Shown: positions 22,513 to 32,430, counted from the first letter of the stretch. The stretch is DNA of 64,000 nt from Bemisia tabaci (GCF_918797505.1 NC_092795.1:61292916-61356915), one strand, 5' to 3'. The notes: a model not told the origin generated them from the letters alone. Numbers and translations: made by a program.

Positions 22513-22665
22513 CGATTGACTATCAATAATTTCCCTTTTGAAACTATAGTAAAGAATCGATTATTAGGGCGTTCGTTGCGAACACCCTGTAAATAGATCT
22601 TTTTCCATAGGCTCAAATGGCGGATCAATCGATTTATCGGAAAGTTTGCCACGTCAGTTGCGAAT
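22513..22665. mobile_element. family F MITE, left end lost
   Basis: TTGAAACTATAGTAAAGAAT, GTTCGTTGCGAACACCCTGT, CTCAAATGGCGGATCAATCG and TTTGCCACGTCAG. The left terminus appears to be replaced by the neighbouring E-type sequence. Confidence 0.7.
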
Positions 22666-23002
22666 AAATTTGCCAAGTGAAATCAAGAATCCAGTGGCGG
22701 ATCCAGGGGGGAAGGACGATGGCATGCTCCCCCACCTTCGGGCCAAAAAACAGGAAATGAAGAAAAAAGGGGTAAAGGGACAAAGAGGGGGAGAAAGAAG
22801 AGTGCCCCTAAATGTTTCAACACAGAACTTTATCAGCAAAGCTAATTTAAACTGACGGTTACGCAGTACCCTATGGAATTAATAGTCCGTAATATTAAAA
22901 TAAACTCACTCCCCTGGTAAAAATTGTCAGTAGAATCTGTGTTCCAAAATACCATAGACCCATAGCCAACTGTAAGATTTCCAATAGCTTCTATAGCCGG
23001 CA

Positions 23003-23066
23003 ACACAATTTCTTATAGCCTTTTATAGCCGATGGCGATTAAACAACAGCCTGACGATAAAGTGTA
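23003..23066 (+). repeat. 64-bp direct duplication, left copy
   Basis: Begins ACACAATTTCTTATAGCCTT and ends CGATAAAGTGTA. It is repeated at 23596-23659 with four differences and no gaps, immediately on either side of the 529-bp insert. Far longer than a normal transposon target duplication. Confidence 0.93.
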
Positions 23067-23595
23067 TGCTAAACGTTACTAATTACGGATGCTAGGACTT
23101 AGTGAGTTTTTGGACTACCGCTCTCTTTTTGGGCCGTAGTATCTTGATTTATTTTGCGAGGAAAGCTCCGTACTTTTGAAGGATGCCTGCCATTCCTAAT
23201 ATGTTGGAGCGCCTTCAATTTCGTACGATACTGTGCAATACCTCTGGTGTGAAATAGTTGCTTCAAGCGCCGTGGTACACTGCGTGAAACGCGCATTGGC
23301 GCCTACAAACCTAACAGGGATACTTCACGCATTGCGCAGTGCGTGAAGTATCCCTGTTAGGTTTGTAGGCGCCAGTGCGCCGCCGCCGCTCCGCTTTGTG
23401 TTAGGCTCTAATATTTGATCTCGTGGAGTCAGCGTTGTTCAACTCATGACTTTGAAATGTTTGCACACTCTGTATGGATTATTCTCATTTTAATTGATGA
23501 AAACAAATATGTAGTAAAGGAAAATATAATGTGCGTTTTGTAAATATTATGGTGATTCCGTACAAACTTAAGGATTTACAAAGCACACAATTTCT
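23067..23595 (-). mobile_element. palindrome-bearing core inserted in element M
   Basis: In inverse orientation this segment matches the core of the two 1.5-kb elements, for example GCTTGAAGCAACTATTTCAC, GTACGAAATTGAAGG, CTTTCCTCGCAAAATAAATC and AAAGAGAGCGGTAGTCC. It lacks the GGTT terminal repeats of those elements. Confidence 0.82.
23290..23381. repeat. near-perfect ~90-bp palindrome in core (23 kb)
   Basis: Arms centred between 23335 and 23336 (GCGCCTACAAACCTAACAGG outward-in), about two mismatches over about 44 bp per arm. Confidence 0.93.
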
Positions 23596-23659
23596 ACACA
23601 ATTTCTTATAGCCTTTTATAGCCGATGGCGAAAAAACAACAGCCAGGCGATAAAGTGTA
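23596..23659 (+). repeat. 64-bp direct duplication, right copy
   Basis: Second copy of 23003-23066. The differences are AA for TT at positions 37-38 of the repeat, and two further substitutions in the CCAGGCGATAA part. Confidence 0.93.
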
Positions 23660-24043
23660 AAGCCCGGCGACAGGAACTATAGCCCGGCTGTTTAATTTTT
23701 TATCGCTTCGTGTAGCCCGGCCGTATGATTTTTTCCACTTTCTACAGCCAGCTATATGCTTTTCTATCGCCTTCTTCAGTCGGCTATAAGAACCCTATGG
23801 TATTTTGAAACGCAGCTCCTATCGCCAATTTTTACCAGGGTCTGAAGGAGGCATTAGGTATCCGTCAATTTTCAACTTTCGAATAATGCGCAAATTGTGT
23901 GCTAATACTGACTTACATTCAATCTAAAAAGGTATATTTTTTCAAAATTTTCTGTAACCTCTTGCTCGGGAAGGTGTTCACCTTCCACTCGACATCAGAA
24001 AATGCCCTCCCCCCTCCTCCGGCTCACTCTGGATCCGCCACTG

Positions 24044-24244
24044 CAAGGACGCGTCTTTTTCGCACGCTCGACGGAGTTGTGAAGTTTCTCTCTTATCTCG
24101 TTCCCAAGCCGGGATTGATTTATACGCGAAAAAATCAGCCACGTGTCTGGCGCAGCGTTATCAATTTTAGTCCCTGCGCGTAATCCCCCTCGCCGGCGCG
24201 GAATTTTTAATGGCCCGCGCCGGGCGGCCCGGGCGGCGGGCGTC
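24044..24244. other. GC-rich non-repeat island, left part
   Basis: High-GC, CpG-containing sequence (for example GGCCCGCGCCGGGCGGCCCG) with no coding exon or repeat family match. It is separated from a similar GC-rich stretch at 24480-24780 by a family J insertion, so the two were probably one island. Confidence 0.35.
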
Positions 24245-24479
24245 GCACAGTGGATCAAGTCAATAGGAGAGGTCGGACAAAATTTAAAAACTTTAAACGC
24301 TTGTAACTCCGTTTATACAAAACTGCGAGGTTCTTAAAGTGGCTCTATTGGTTCCCTCGTGAAATTTTCTAGCCGCAGCACCTCCTGAAATGTAAAATGT
24401 GACGAAATGTATACAAAAAGTTGCAGTTTTAGTAAAAAAGTTCATGCCCGACCTCTGTAATTGGCTGTATCCACCGTGC
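24245..24479. mobile_element. family J MITE with 3-bp duplication
   Basis: Left GCACAGTGGATCAAGTCAAT, AGGAGAGGTCGGACAAAATT. Right inverse GCCCGACCTCTGTAATTGGC, TATCCACCGTGC. GTC flanks both sides (24242-24244 and 24480-24482). 235 bp. A 3-bp duplication is compatible with PIF/Harbinger- or CACTA-type enzymes. Confidence 0.88.
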
Positions 24480-24780
24480 GTCGGAGCAGAAATATAATAA
24501 CCCAGTTTTTCGCGCGCTCCAGACGCCAAGAGGAGAAATTGATGCCTTATACAAACTACCCAGGCCACCCTTGCCACGTCGTCGCGTCGCAGGCTCAGCT
24601 TCCGATAAGTCCCTCTCGTTCGCCTTTCCTCCACCATGATTATCTCTAATTTTTATTTTCCGCTCCAGTTTGCTCCTTCACGCGGAAGACCGAGGGAGGG
24701 GGATGTGGAGGGGGAGGGGGGAGGTACGGGGGTTAATTTATGCCGCTCATAAACAGAGCGAATGCAGCCACCCCGGACCT
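24480..24780. other. GC-rich non-repeat island, right part
   Basis: Includes CGTCGGAGCAG, CCACGTCGTCGCGTCGCAGG and a G-rich run near 24693-24730. No frame with coding character that I trust. Candidate regulatory DNA. Confidence 0.3.
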
Positions 24781-24951
24781 CGGAGTCCAAGCGGCACGCC
24801 ACCGTCCTGATTTGAAACTTAAGTTTCACCCGATAAGTAACACACTCGAGGTGGAAAAACCATCCTCGTTTCAGAGAATTTCTCGTGAAAAACTTCATAC
24901 AGATACGTCGGTCTCGGAATCATTTACACTTTCTGTTACCCTATGTAGCCT

Positions 24952-25206
24952 ACGCTGCTGTGCTAAGACAACGTCGTATGAGCATTCAAACGTTGCCAAA
25001 TTTCCCCGGATAAACTATGTATTTTTGAGGAAAGTTAAGCGTATTTTACTTGAAAGGTTCAGACATTTTAAACTAAATGACAAACAAACTTGTTCGACAA
25101 AAATGGAAGAAAAATATTCAATATTTTCCCGGTAAATTCGTTTTTTAGAAAGAGATGTGACAACGTCTGAAGGCTCATGCGGCGTTTTTCTTTAGCTTAG
25201 CATTGC
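24952..25206. mobile_element. family A MITE
   Basis: Left ACGCTGCTGTGCTAAGACAA, CGTCGTATGAGC, ACGTTGCCAAATTTCCCC. Right GACAACGTCTGAAGGCTCAT, GCGGCGTTTTTCTTTAGC. The terminal bases are decayed on both sides. Confidence 0.85.
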
Positions 25207-25390
25207 TTATTGGGTGAAAAGTCATTAAACTGTGGCTGATGCACATTACACATTGTAGTTTTGAAAATAAAAATTGCATATTCGCCTTCATTTTACGAAA
25301 TAGGCAAGATGAGATCTTAAAGTACTCTATAGTGGTATTTTAAGAGTGATCTTAACAAAATTAAATTATGCTAAGCGCTGTTACTATCCT

Positions 25391-25392
<2 letters not shown>

Positions 25393-25425
<33 letters not shown>
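25393..25425 (+). repeat. poly(A) tract
   Basis: An uninterrupted run of about 33 A residues. Possibly the tail of an old retroposed sequence, but no body was recognised upstream. Confidence 0.9.
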
Positions 25426-25426
<1 letters not shown>

Positions 25427-25998
25427 ACTTCGCGCAAAAATTTTGAGGGTTTTCTTGAAAGCATCTAGTTATTATCCACAACAAACAGGCGAAGTAGTAT
25501 AGTCCGGGAAACTGCTTAGAATGAAAAACAGACACCGATACAATTTTTTCCTGCTTGCAATGTATGTGAAACACATTTTAAGACCATCCATTAATCATGA
25601 ATTAATGGCCAATTGTTAATTGACACACTCAAAAGTTTCGGCTACTAAATTCATTTAATCATCCCTGCGGATATGTTTCGGAATTTTTGGCTTGCAGGTC
25701 TCGGAAAGAGAATAGAGAACCTGCGAAGTTTGAATTGTAAAAGTTTCGAAACTTAGACACCATAATTACCTGCACGAGATTACTTAATTCGAGGATTAAT
25801 GATAAACGCTGTTTTCGCGTGAAAAGTGACGATTGACCTTTAAGAAGTTGTTACGAACCGATTAAAGTCTAGACTATGCGCTCAAGCGCCACGCAATAGT
25901 GTTCCACACTATTTGTATAACAGAGCCTAAAGCTATTTGTATTCGTCCGTATGAAATACGTGATGCGTGAAAAATAAATGTCCGTGATAATTACATAT
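25426..25998. other. no recognisable feature
   Basis: AT-rich, with no exon or element seen. Confidence 0.35.
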
Positions 25999-26134
25999 GG
26001 ACTGCATTTTGCAATTTGGAACTATAAATTCTGGCTCTTCTTGAAAAACACTCACGAGCATGGGAAACTAATGGCACATACGTTGTTTTTAAACCGGGCC
26101 AGAATTTATAGTTCCAAATTGCAAAATGTAGTCC
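25999..26134. mobile_element. family K MITE with ATAT duplication
   Basis: Left GGACTGCATTTTGCAATTTG, GAACTATAAATTCTGGCTC. Right inverse CCAGAATTTATAGTTCCAAA, GCAAAATGTAGTCC. ATAT flanks both sides. 136 bp and well preserved, the best K reference copy in the window. Confidence 0.92.
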
Positions 26135-26896
26135 ATATAACCATTGCTTCCATTGGCTTCACATAAGGTGACAGTTTAATCGGCACCACAAATTACCATT
26201 CAATTGCGATCTAATTCATAATTTCGCTCAGTAGTTTTACTCCAATGACGAGATGGTAAACGCAAGGCGTTCAGGTGCAACTAAACCTTCGGAACGTTTT
26301 CCAAATTGCATACAAATTAATTTGAAGGCGCACCCATCTATTTTGCGTTGCGTTACATTACAGCTTTGGTCATAGGTCTCAGAGCTTTGCATACTTGTTA
26401 GTATCACATCAGCCAATAGAAGCGCGCCCGAAGGATGACATGAGAAAACATGGGGTACGGCTCTTCCTAGGTGTTCAGAATTGAACCAATTCTACGCGCG
26501 ATATTGAAATCTAACTAGTATGCGTTTAAATGTGCACCAGTTTTCGTTTCTCATTTGTTTTATGTGCAACATATATTTAACGTAACAAAGTTTCAAACTA
26601 TATTATCAGCATTTTTTTAGAAATTCACTTTGAGAAATACTAGAATGCATTTTCCATACGTGTGGGGGTTGCAAAATTATTTGCATGCGCGAGTTCATTC
26701 ACCACTGCGCACGGACAACGCGCCCATGACCTCGATCTACTGTGACCGTTGTCTCTTTTCTGGTTGATGAATCACTCTTGCATGCGAAAGAAGGTTCTGC
26801 ATTTTGCATTTTACGGGAGCTCACTTAAGCTGCATGAGCCTATGCTTGCGGTCTTTGGGCGTTTATGATCTGATACGACCGTACTCTTCTCTAATT
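26135..26896. other. no recognisable feature
   Basis: No exon, RNA gene or repeat terminus recognised. Confidence 0.35.
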
Positions 26897-27019
26897 GGAC
26901 GCATTTCTGTCAAACGGAACTATGTGCATTAAGGCATGAGCCCATGCGACCCATAAGAATACATGCATAACAGGGCTCACGTAACAATGCACATAGTTCC
27001 GTTTGGCAGAAATACATCC
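26897..27019. mobile_element. family B MITE with AATT duplication
   Basis: Left GGACGCATTTCTGTCAAACG, GAACTATGTGCATTA. Right inverse AATGCACATAGTTCCGTTTG, GCAGAAATACATCC. AATT flanks both sides (26893-26896 and 27020-27023). 123 bp. Confidence 0.92.
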
Positions 27020-27324
27020 AATTAACCGACCTAGTAAAACAAACATAATCTAAAACTCGACGGATCACTAATCTGCCGTCAAGAGAAGAGATCACATCAC
27101 AGCCATGACGATACCCTGTCAAGATATCCGAAGAGTCGAAGGATGTCAAAGCGAACTGCGCTCTAAGCGATCCCTGGAGGCGGATTTTTTCCTAGTTCAC
27201 GAATTCCTGGATGTTCCCGAGTTATGGGTTGGCGTGACATGACTTGCGACTGGGGGGTGAGCAGTCTAAGCAAGTGCGCAGAGGAACACCGTTGCAACGT
27301 TGTGCCATGATTGAATAATTTCGT

Positions 27325-27590
27325 CCTTTGCTCGGACGAAGGAACGTAATTCCGTTCCAGGGTTGCAAAACTGACTCAGTTGATTCAATTTTGTACAAGA
27401 ATGTACCTGTGTAATTTTGGTCCAAAATTTACCTAATTTTTGCATGAGATGAGAGTAAAAATCGGTGAAATTTCCAATTGTAAATGCCCAAGACTCTTTT
27501 AGTTAATATGGAATTGGCGCGGGATAATTTGGCAACATTGAAATATGGTTACGTTCTTTTTTGAAGGAAAAGACGATTTGACAGTGCGAC
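27325..27590. mobile_element. family E-type short element
   Basis: Left CGTCCTTTGCTCGGACGAAG, GAACGTAATTCCGTTCCAGG, GTTGC. Right inverse GGCAACATTGAAATATGGTT, ACGTTCTTTTTTGAAGG. A shorter relative of the full element at 61.4-62.2 kb. Confidence 0.7.
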
Positions 27591-27594
27591 AGAG

Positions 27595-27763
27595 CAGCGG
27601 CGAGGCGTGAATGATTGATTATCGATATTTCAGCATTTGAAGTTATATTATGGTAAAGAATCGATTATTCTGGTGTTCGTTGCGAAGGCCCTGTCTATCG
27701 ATCCTTTTCCGTCGGTGTGAATAGCAGATCAATCGATGTATCGCAAAGCACGCCACGCCACTG
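27595..27763. mobile_element. family F hAT-like MITE with 8-bp duplication
   Basis: Left CAGCGGCGAGGCGTGAATGA, right inverse AGCACGCCACGCCACTG. The flanks CGACAGAG (27587-27594) and CGGCAGAG (27764-27771) match at 7 of 8. The interior GAAGTTATATTATGGTAAAG has a small insertion relative to other copies. Confidence 0.9.
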
Positions 27764-28409
27764 CGGCAGAGAACTGTAATGTTCGTTTGGAAGCTCACAC
27801 TCATCCAAATCCGAGGTAGGAAGAAGGATTTACAGCCGCTTTGGCTAAACTTGAGACTAAAATGAAGACGAGATGGGTAGTAGTCACGCGGGCGGCTTTT
27901 CGTACCGTTTCCGTTGCCAAATTTTGTCAAGCGGTCAGAATGTCGTACAGGCGAAAAGAAGGGACGAAATAAGTGCCCGCAAAAAATCGCGAGTTCTTGC
28001 GACTCAGTCCAAGTACCCTAAGTGCCTTAAACCGCGAAAATCTGCTGAAAAAATTCGTTTTCACTGAGTATAAACAGTACGCTGCTCATCGACAGCGGCA
28101 TCACACGTGCACGTCTGGAGAACTTTCCCAAAAAACGTCATCTTCCGTGATTTTCGGGATTTATCTGCTCTAGGAGTTGCGCTCCCGGATTATGCTCTGC
28201 GGACGTACCCTTCAAAGCGCTTTGCGTCTCAGAAGTTACGCGTTAATTTATGGTCGTTACTAGAGTATACTATGGAGGCCCCCCTCCCTTGAAAAATATC
28301 CGAATATATGCGACACTACATATCAAGTGCGATAACCAGTTCCCATTCCATGAATCGCAGAAAGAGAGGCCGATCTTTCTTGCCGGTAATCCTCTCCTAG
28401 CGGTCAATT
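27764..28409. other. no recognisable feature
   Basis: Moderate GC, short overlapping frames only. No repeat family match. Confidence 0.35.
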
Positions 28410-28547
28410 GATCTACATTTTGCAATTGAGGACTACAATTTTTTGGCTCACCCACAAAAACGCCTATCTCCATTGGGAAACTAAAAGCACAAATGGTGTT
28501 TTTGAAATAAACCAGGAAGAGGGGTTCTCAATTGTAAATTGTAGTCC
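28410..28547. mobile_element. family K MITE
   Basis: Left GATCTACATTTTGCAATTGA, GGACTACAATTTTTTGGCTC. Right TCTCAATTGTAAATTGTAGT then CC. The target duplication is not convincing at this copy. Confidence 0.75.
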
Positions 28548-28795
28548 AAATTTAACTCCGAGTTAATTGCCAACTTCAAAAAATGATATTCTGGAATTCT
28601 AATGACAACACTGAAAAAAATGGTTGCTGTTTTAGCACCTAGGATGTCAAAAATGTGTATGGTGATCCTAAAATGCTGCCTTGATTGCCCACGCAATTGA
28701 ATTTGCATTCACAAGACGTAAAGGTAACTGCGGGGGAAGTAAATGCAGCATCTAGGGATCACCAGACACATTTTGGACATCCTGGATGCTAAAAC

Positions 28796-30307
28796 GGTTT
28801 CAGGACATTCCGTCAACGATTTTTGGTCCGGGCGCCCGTTTGGTCCTGTAATTTACGTCCACGCGTTAAATAAGAAACAGTGACTTGGTCCAAGTGCTAT
28901 ATTTTAGCCCATTTTTCAAAATCCTGAGTCCCGAAATCCCACATTACAAAATCCTGAGTTGAAAAACGCTGACTCCGCCAGTTTAAATATTAGAGCCAAA
29001 CGCAGAGCGGAGCGGCCGCGCGGCGTGCTGCTAGGCCGCGCACCGGCGCCTACAAACCTAACAGGGATACTTCACGCATTGCGCAATGCGTGAAGTATCC
29101 CTGTTAGGTTTGTAGGAGCTAATGTGCTGGTCGCCTTCGCCGGCCGCGCCGCGCCGCTTCAAGCAACTATATCGCAACAGAGGTGGTGCACAGTATCATA
29201 CGAAATTGAAGGCTCTCAAAAATATTAAGAATGACAGGCGTTCTTTAAGAGTACGGAGCTTTCCTCGAAAAATAAATTAAGATACTATGGCACAAAAAGA
29301 GAGCGGTAGTCCAAAACCTCACTAAGTTCTAGCATCCGTATTGAGGTTGAGCATAATTTGTGAATTTCATCAGAGAAAAAAGGGACTCGATTTAGGCAGA
29401 AACATTCTTGAGTATGCCGTCAAGAAGATTTTATTTTGAATCGAGAATAAAATAGCTGAATGAAAGCGGGGTTCTGCTTGATTAAGTAACTTTTCGTTTT
29501 ATATAAGCATCTTTTCTTCTTGAAACAAACATTATTTTCTTTATCGATTCAAAAGGAAATCATCTCGGCGGTAAATTTAAGTGTATTTCTGCTTGAATCG
29601 AGTCACTTTTTCCTTTGAGGAAGTTAAAAAATCACGCTAAATGTTATTGAATACAGATACTAGGACTAAGTAAGTTTTTCGACTACCGCTCTCTTTTTGT
29701 CGTCGTCACTCCATTTAATTTGCAATCGATTTTCGTGCTTTTAAAATATGCCGTCAGTCATGATACGTTTTTGAGGTGCTTTCAATCTCGTATGATCCCG
29801 TGCAACACCTCCGTGGCGAAATAGTTGCTCGAAATACCGCGGCACGCCGGCGCCGTCGCGAAATTATCGTACCTACACATGAAACATCTAAGAGCCTTTG
29901 GCTGAGGCAAATCAAAAACTTTATCCGGTACCAAGACAGGATTTTCTTGAGAGATAATTAAGTCCTGTTGCATCAAAGAGGCTTAGAGAGTTTTAGTTAA
30001 TTTTCTCTCATGAAATTGATGCCCTCCCATTTTCACCAAAATTCTCAATTATACATTTTTCTCCGTCGGACCGAACAAACAAAAAGAAACAAGCAAACCC
30101 TCATTCTCCCAAATCATAATACATTTCCATCCATGAACATTGTGTCTCAACCAACCAATTGTCATTTGTATTTACATGTGGACCAATTAACTTCGGGTCT
30201 CAATCGGTAGGTGGACCAAAACTCCCCTGCCGCAAAAACGCGTAGACGTAAACCACTAGAAATACAGGCGCGCGGACAAAAAATCGTTGACGAAATGTCT
30301 TATAACC
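28796..30307. mobile_element. 1.5-kb non-autonomous TIR element with palindromic core, copy 2
   Basis: Left GGTTTCAGGACATTCCGTC, right (reverse complement) GGTTATAAGACATTTCGTC. A perfect 8-bp duplication GCTAAAAC flanks it (28788-28795 and 30308-30315), and removing the element restores the fold-back host. Inside, a core (about 28945-29345) with the palindrome is followed by about 300 bp containing TCTGCTTGAATCGAGTCAC, and then an inverted partial second copy of the core (about 29640-29860, ACTACCGCTCTCTTTTTG). The right 430 bp matches copy 1. No coding capacity seen. Confidence 0.9.
29045..29121. repeat. palindrome in core of copy 2
   Basis: Centre between 29082 and 29083 (GCATTGC|GCAATGC). 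About 33 bp per arm is perfectly paired, and the outermost bases (GGCGCC against GGAGCT) are diverged. Confidence 0.92.
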
Positions 30308-30474
30308 GCTAAAACAGCATATTATATTTTTAAGTGAAGTTCCATCCAAAAATTGGGTCCTATTAATTAAGCGCCTAATAATAACGTATAGATGGTGCAG
30401 AGCAGCTTGCACTATCAATCTTGAATGGTATGTATGGTCGAGATAAACACGTGAAACTTAGACGGTTACTATTA

Positions 30475-30636
30475 GAGGAGAAGCGTGAATGATCGATTAT
30501 CGATATTTTCCCATTTGAAGCTAAGGTGAAGAGTCAATTATAAAGATGCCCGTTGCGGACACCCTGTCCATCGATCCTTTTCCATAGGTTTCAACTGCAG
30601 ATCAATCGATATATCGCAAAGCACGCCACGCTTCTG
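30475..30636. mobile_element. family F MITE (diverged ends)
   Basis: GAGAAGCGTGAATGATCGAT, TTTCCCATTTGAAGCTAAGG, CGTTGCGGACACCCTGTCCA, AACTGCAGATCAATCGATAT, ending GCACGCCACGCTTCTG. TTACTAT occurs a few bases outside both ends (30465-30471 and 30640-30646), but not in register for a simple duplication. Confidence 0.82.
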
Positions 30637-30646
30637 ACGCTTACTA

Positions 30647-31206
30647 TCTCTCCTGAGTATGGATCGGATGCAATATCCGTCCGAATCCGTAGCGTTGTTC
30701 CCAGAGCACCAATAATTTTCCTCAAAGTTTTAATGACCCTAGATGATCTCCAGAGGAGCTTTTGATCACCCCCGACCGTGACGGAAACCACCTCGCGGTT
30801 AAACGGGTGGGAATAGAGCCATGTTACCAACTTCCTTGCAATTCCATGCCTATTTCCCGTATCGTCATGGACAGGATTTTAGAAAGCTCCCGGAAATGCA
30901 CAACAATGGAGCATCAGGAGCAAATCGATCCGTTCAAGTCATATTTTTATAGGTCTCTTAGCTTTGAGAGCACCAAGGGGAGATACAGAAGTCAAAAGCG
31001 AGAAAGAATTGTTATCGTCGACGGTTTTCGTGACGGATGATTTCACTCGGCCAACCAAAAGATCGCATCTAACAATTGAACTGCCACGAGATCTCATGCA
31101 AATCGCGCTAAAAATATTAAAAAAAATCTGATATCACTAAATCTATCACCAAAATATGAAGTAAAAACTAAAGAATTTCTGGTTATAGACAGGTGTATAT
31201 CCTACT
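30647..31206. other. no recognisable feature
   Basis: No repeat family or coding exon recognised. Moderate GC between 30780 and 31040. Confidence 0.35.
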
Positions 31207-31466
31207 CTGCCGTGCTAAGGAAAAACGCCGTATGAACATTCGAGAGTTATTAAATTTCCCTGAATAGAGCATGTATTTATGAGGAAAGTTGTGTATCTTT
31301 TTCTTTGAAATTTGCAGACATTTTATATTAAGTCGTGAATCGTGAACAAAATTTACCGAAAAACTTGAGGAAATATATTCACAATTTTCTCGGTAAATTC
31401 GGTTTTTCTTGAAGGAAGTATGGCAACGTCTGAAGGCTCATACGGCGTTCTTCTTTAGCACGGCAG
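31207..31466. mobile_element. family A MITE, perfect TACT duplication
   Basis: Left CTGCCGTGCTAAGGAAAAAC, GCCGTATGAAC. Right GGCAACGTCTGAAGGCTCAT, CTTTAGCACGGCAG. TACT flanks both sides (31203-31206 and 31467-31470). 260 bp. Good reference copy of the family. Confidence 0.95.
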
Positions 31467-32204
31467 TACTACAGTACGAACAACATATACTATGAACTAG
31501 ATTTTGCAATAGTGAACTATTATTGCTGCCGATTTTACTCGGTATGGCAGGATGACTCCTAAAGTTACAATGGGTGGGCCAGACGCATGGCAGTTGGGAC
31601 AGGGTTTGGGGTGGAATTCTCCATTTCAAAGAGAAGGAACAGCTCCACGGGATATTGTTGGCGACGGTATTGGAAAGGGCAATCAGGGAACGAGTTACGT
31701 TATACGAACAGAGTGGAGCATTCCTGTTGCCTTCTGGGAGATACTGCTCCGCTGCCCCAGTTCGGAATGAAGCACTTATTAAATCGTCATTATTTATGCG
31801 TGGTCACTTGAGTTGTGACATGCGGAGAGAGGATCCGAGAGGAGCTCGAGAGGAGAAAGAATCCAGATGAGAAGCGTCTCATCTCGATGCATTATTTACT
31901 CCCGCGATCGATAACTGCGGATGCGTTGAGGATTCAGTAGCACCTAAATACACAAAGCGACGACACTAGACACACAGATGAATACTTAAGAATATTTCTT
32001 CAAGTGTCGTTACGTTCGTGAAGACCCACTCGTTGCACTCTCACAAAAACGCTTTGTTCACGCTCAAATTTTAAATGCATCAACACTTTCGGATTCACAC
32101 TATAGAGTAAAAGGAGAGGAGGACAAACACGCAAGTTCCCTTTACATCGAGCGTTTTCGATGTATCGAAGATCGATCAATATAATCGATATATTGGCCTT
32201 TTAC
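31467..32204. other. gene-free stretch with three open frames on the + strand
   Basis: All three plus frames stay open for about 200-300 bp around 31552-31870 because stops are sparse in this G-rich stretch. No domain, start context or splice structure favours one frame, so I do not call a gene. Confidence 0.35.
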
Positions 32205-32430
32205 ACACTGGAAAGAAAACACATTCGATCTAGAGTCCAGACTCTTAAAAACATCGACCAGAAAAAATAGTCTTGATTCAATCAGATTTAAGCTTAAATC
32301 GAGAACACAGCCTCTTAATTTGAGCGGATTTCCTTTTGATTTAAGCTTAAATCTGATTGAATCAAGAGTTCTTTTTCTTGTCAATGTTTCCAAGAGTCTG
32401 AACTCTATATCCAATGTGTTTTTTTCCCTA
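32205..32430. repeat. fold-back element
   Basis: Left CACTGGAAAGAAAACACATT, GAGTCCAGACTCTT. Right AAGAGTCTGAACTCTATATC, CAATGTGTTTTTTTCC. The inner arms CAATCAGATTTAAGCTTAAA and TTTAAGCTTAAATCTGATTG are exact inverses. Confidence 0.88.

Larger units (their letters stand above)
22912..23840. mobile_element. element M (TIR element) nested in U
   Basis: Left CCCTGGTAAAAATTGTCAGT, right inverse GCCAATTTTTACCAGGG. Both arms carry the symmetrical CAAAATACCATAG / CTATGGTATTTTGAA. The interior is rich in repeated ATAGCC and TATAGCCGGC-like words. No clear target duplication. Interrupted by the palindrome-bearing core at 23067-23595. Confidence 0.75.
22692..24043. mobile_element. outer hAT-like element (U) enclosing nested insertions
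   Basis: Starts CAGTGGCGGATCCAGGGGGG and ends with the inverse CTCTGGATCCGCCACTG. The flanks CAAGAATC and CAAGGACG match at 5 of 8. Similar CAGTGGCGGATCC termini are common in insect hAT elements. Own sequence is 22692-22911 and 23841-24043. The rest is nested element M and its insert. No transposase frame. Confidence 0.72.
28609..30335. repeat. fold-back element split by a 1.5-kb insertion
   Basis: Left CACTGAAAAAAATGGTTGCT, GTTTTAGCACCTAGGATGTC. The inverse arm GACATCCTGGATGCTAAAAC is cut at 28795 and resumes after 30315 as AGCATATTATATTTTTAAGT then G. Without the insert the element is about 210 bp with an interior pair GTGTATGGTGATCCTA / AGGGATCACCAGACAC. Confidence 0.85.

Noticed and set aside
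22912..23840. CRISPR-like array of repeated ATAGCC words
   Set aside because: Spacing and word length are irregular and the sequence is symmetric. It is the interior of a TIR element in a eukaryotic genome.
30465..30646. TTACTAT on both sides of a family F copy as its target duplication
   Set aside because: The two copies are out of register with the element ends and 7 bp long. The family otherwise shows 8-bp duplications.
31552..31870. Three overlapping open frames on the + strand
   Set aside because: Stops are rare because of local composition. No frame has better coding features than the others.
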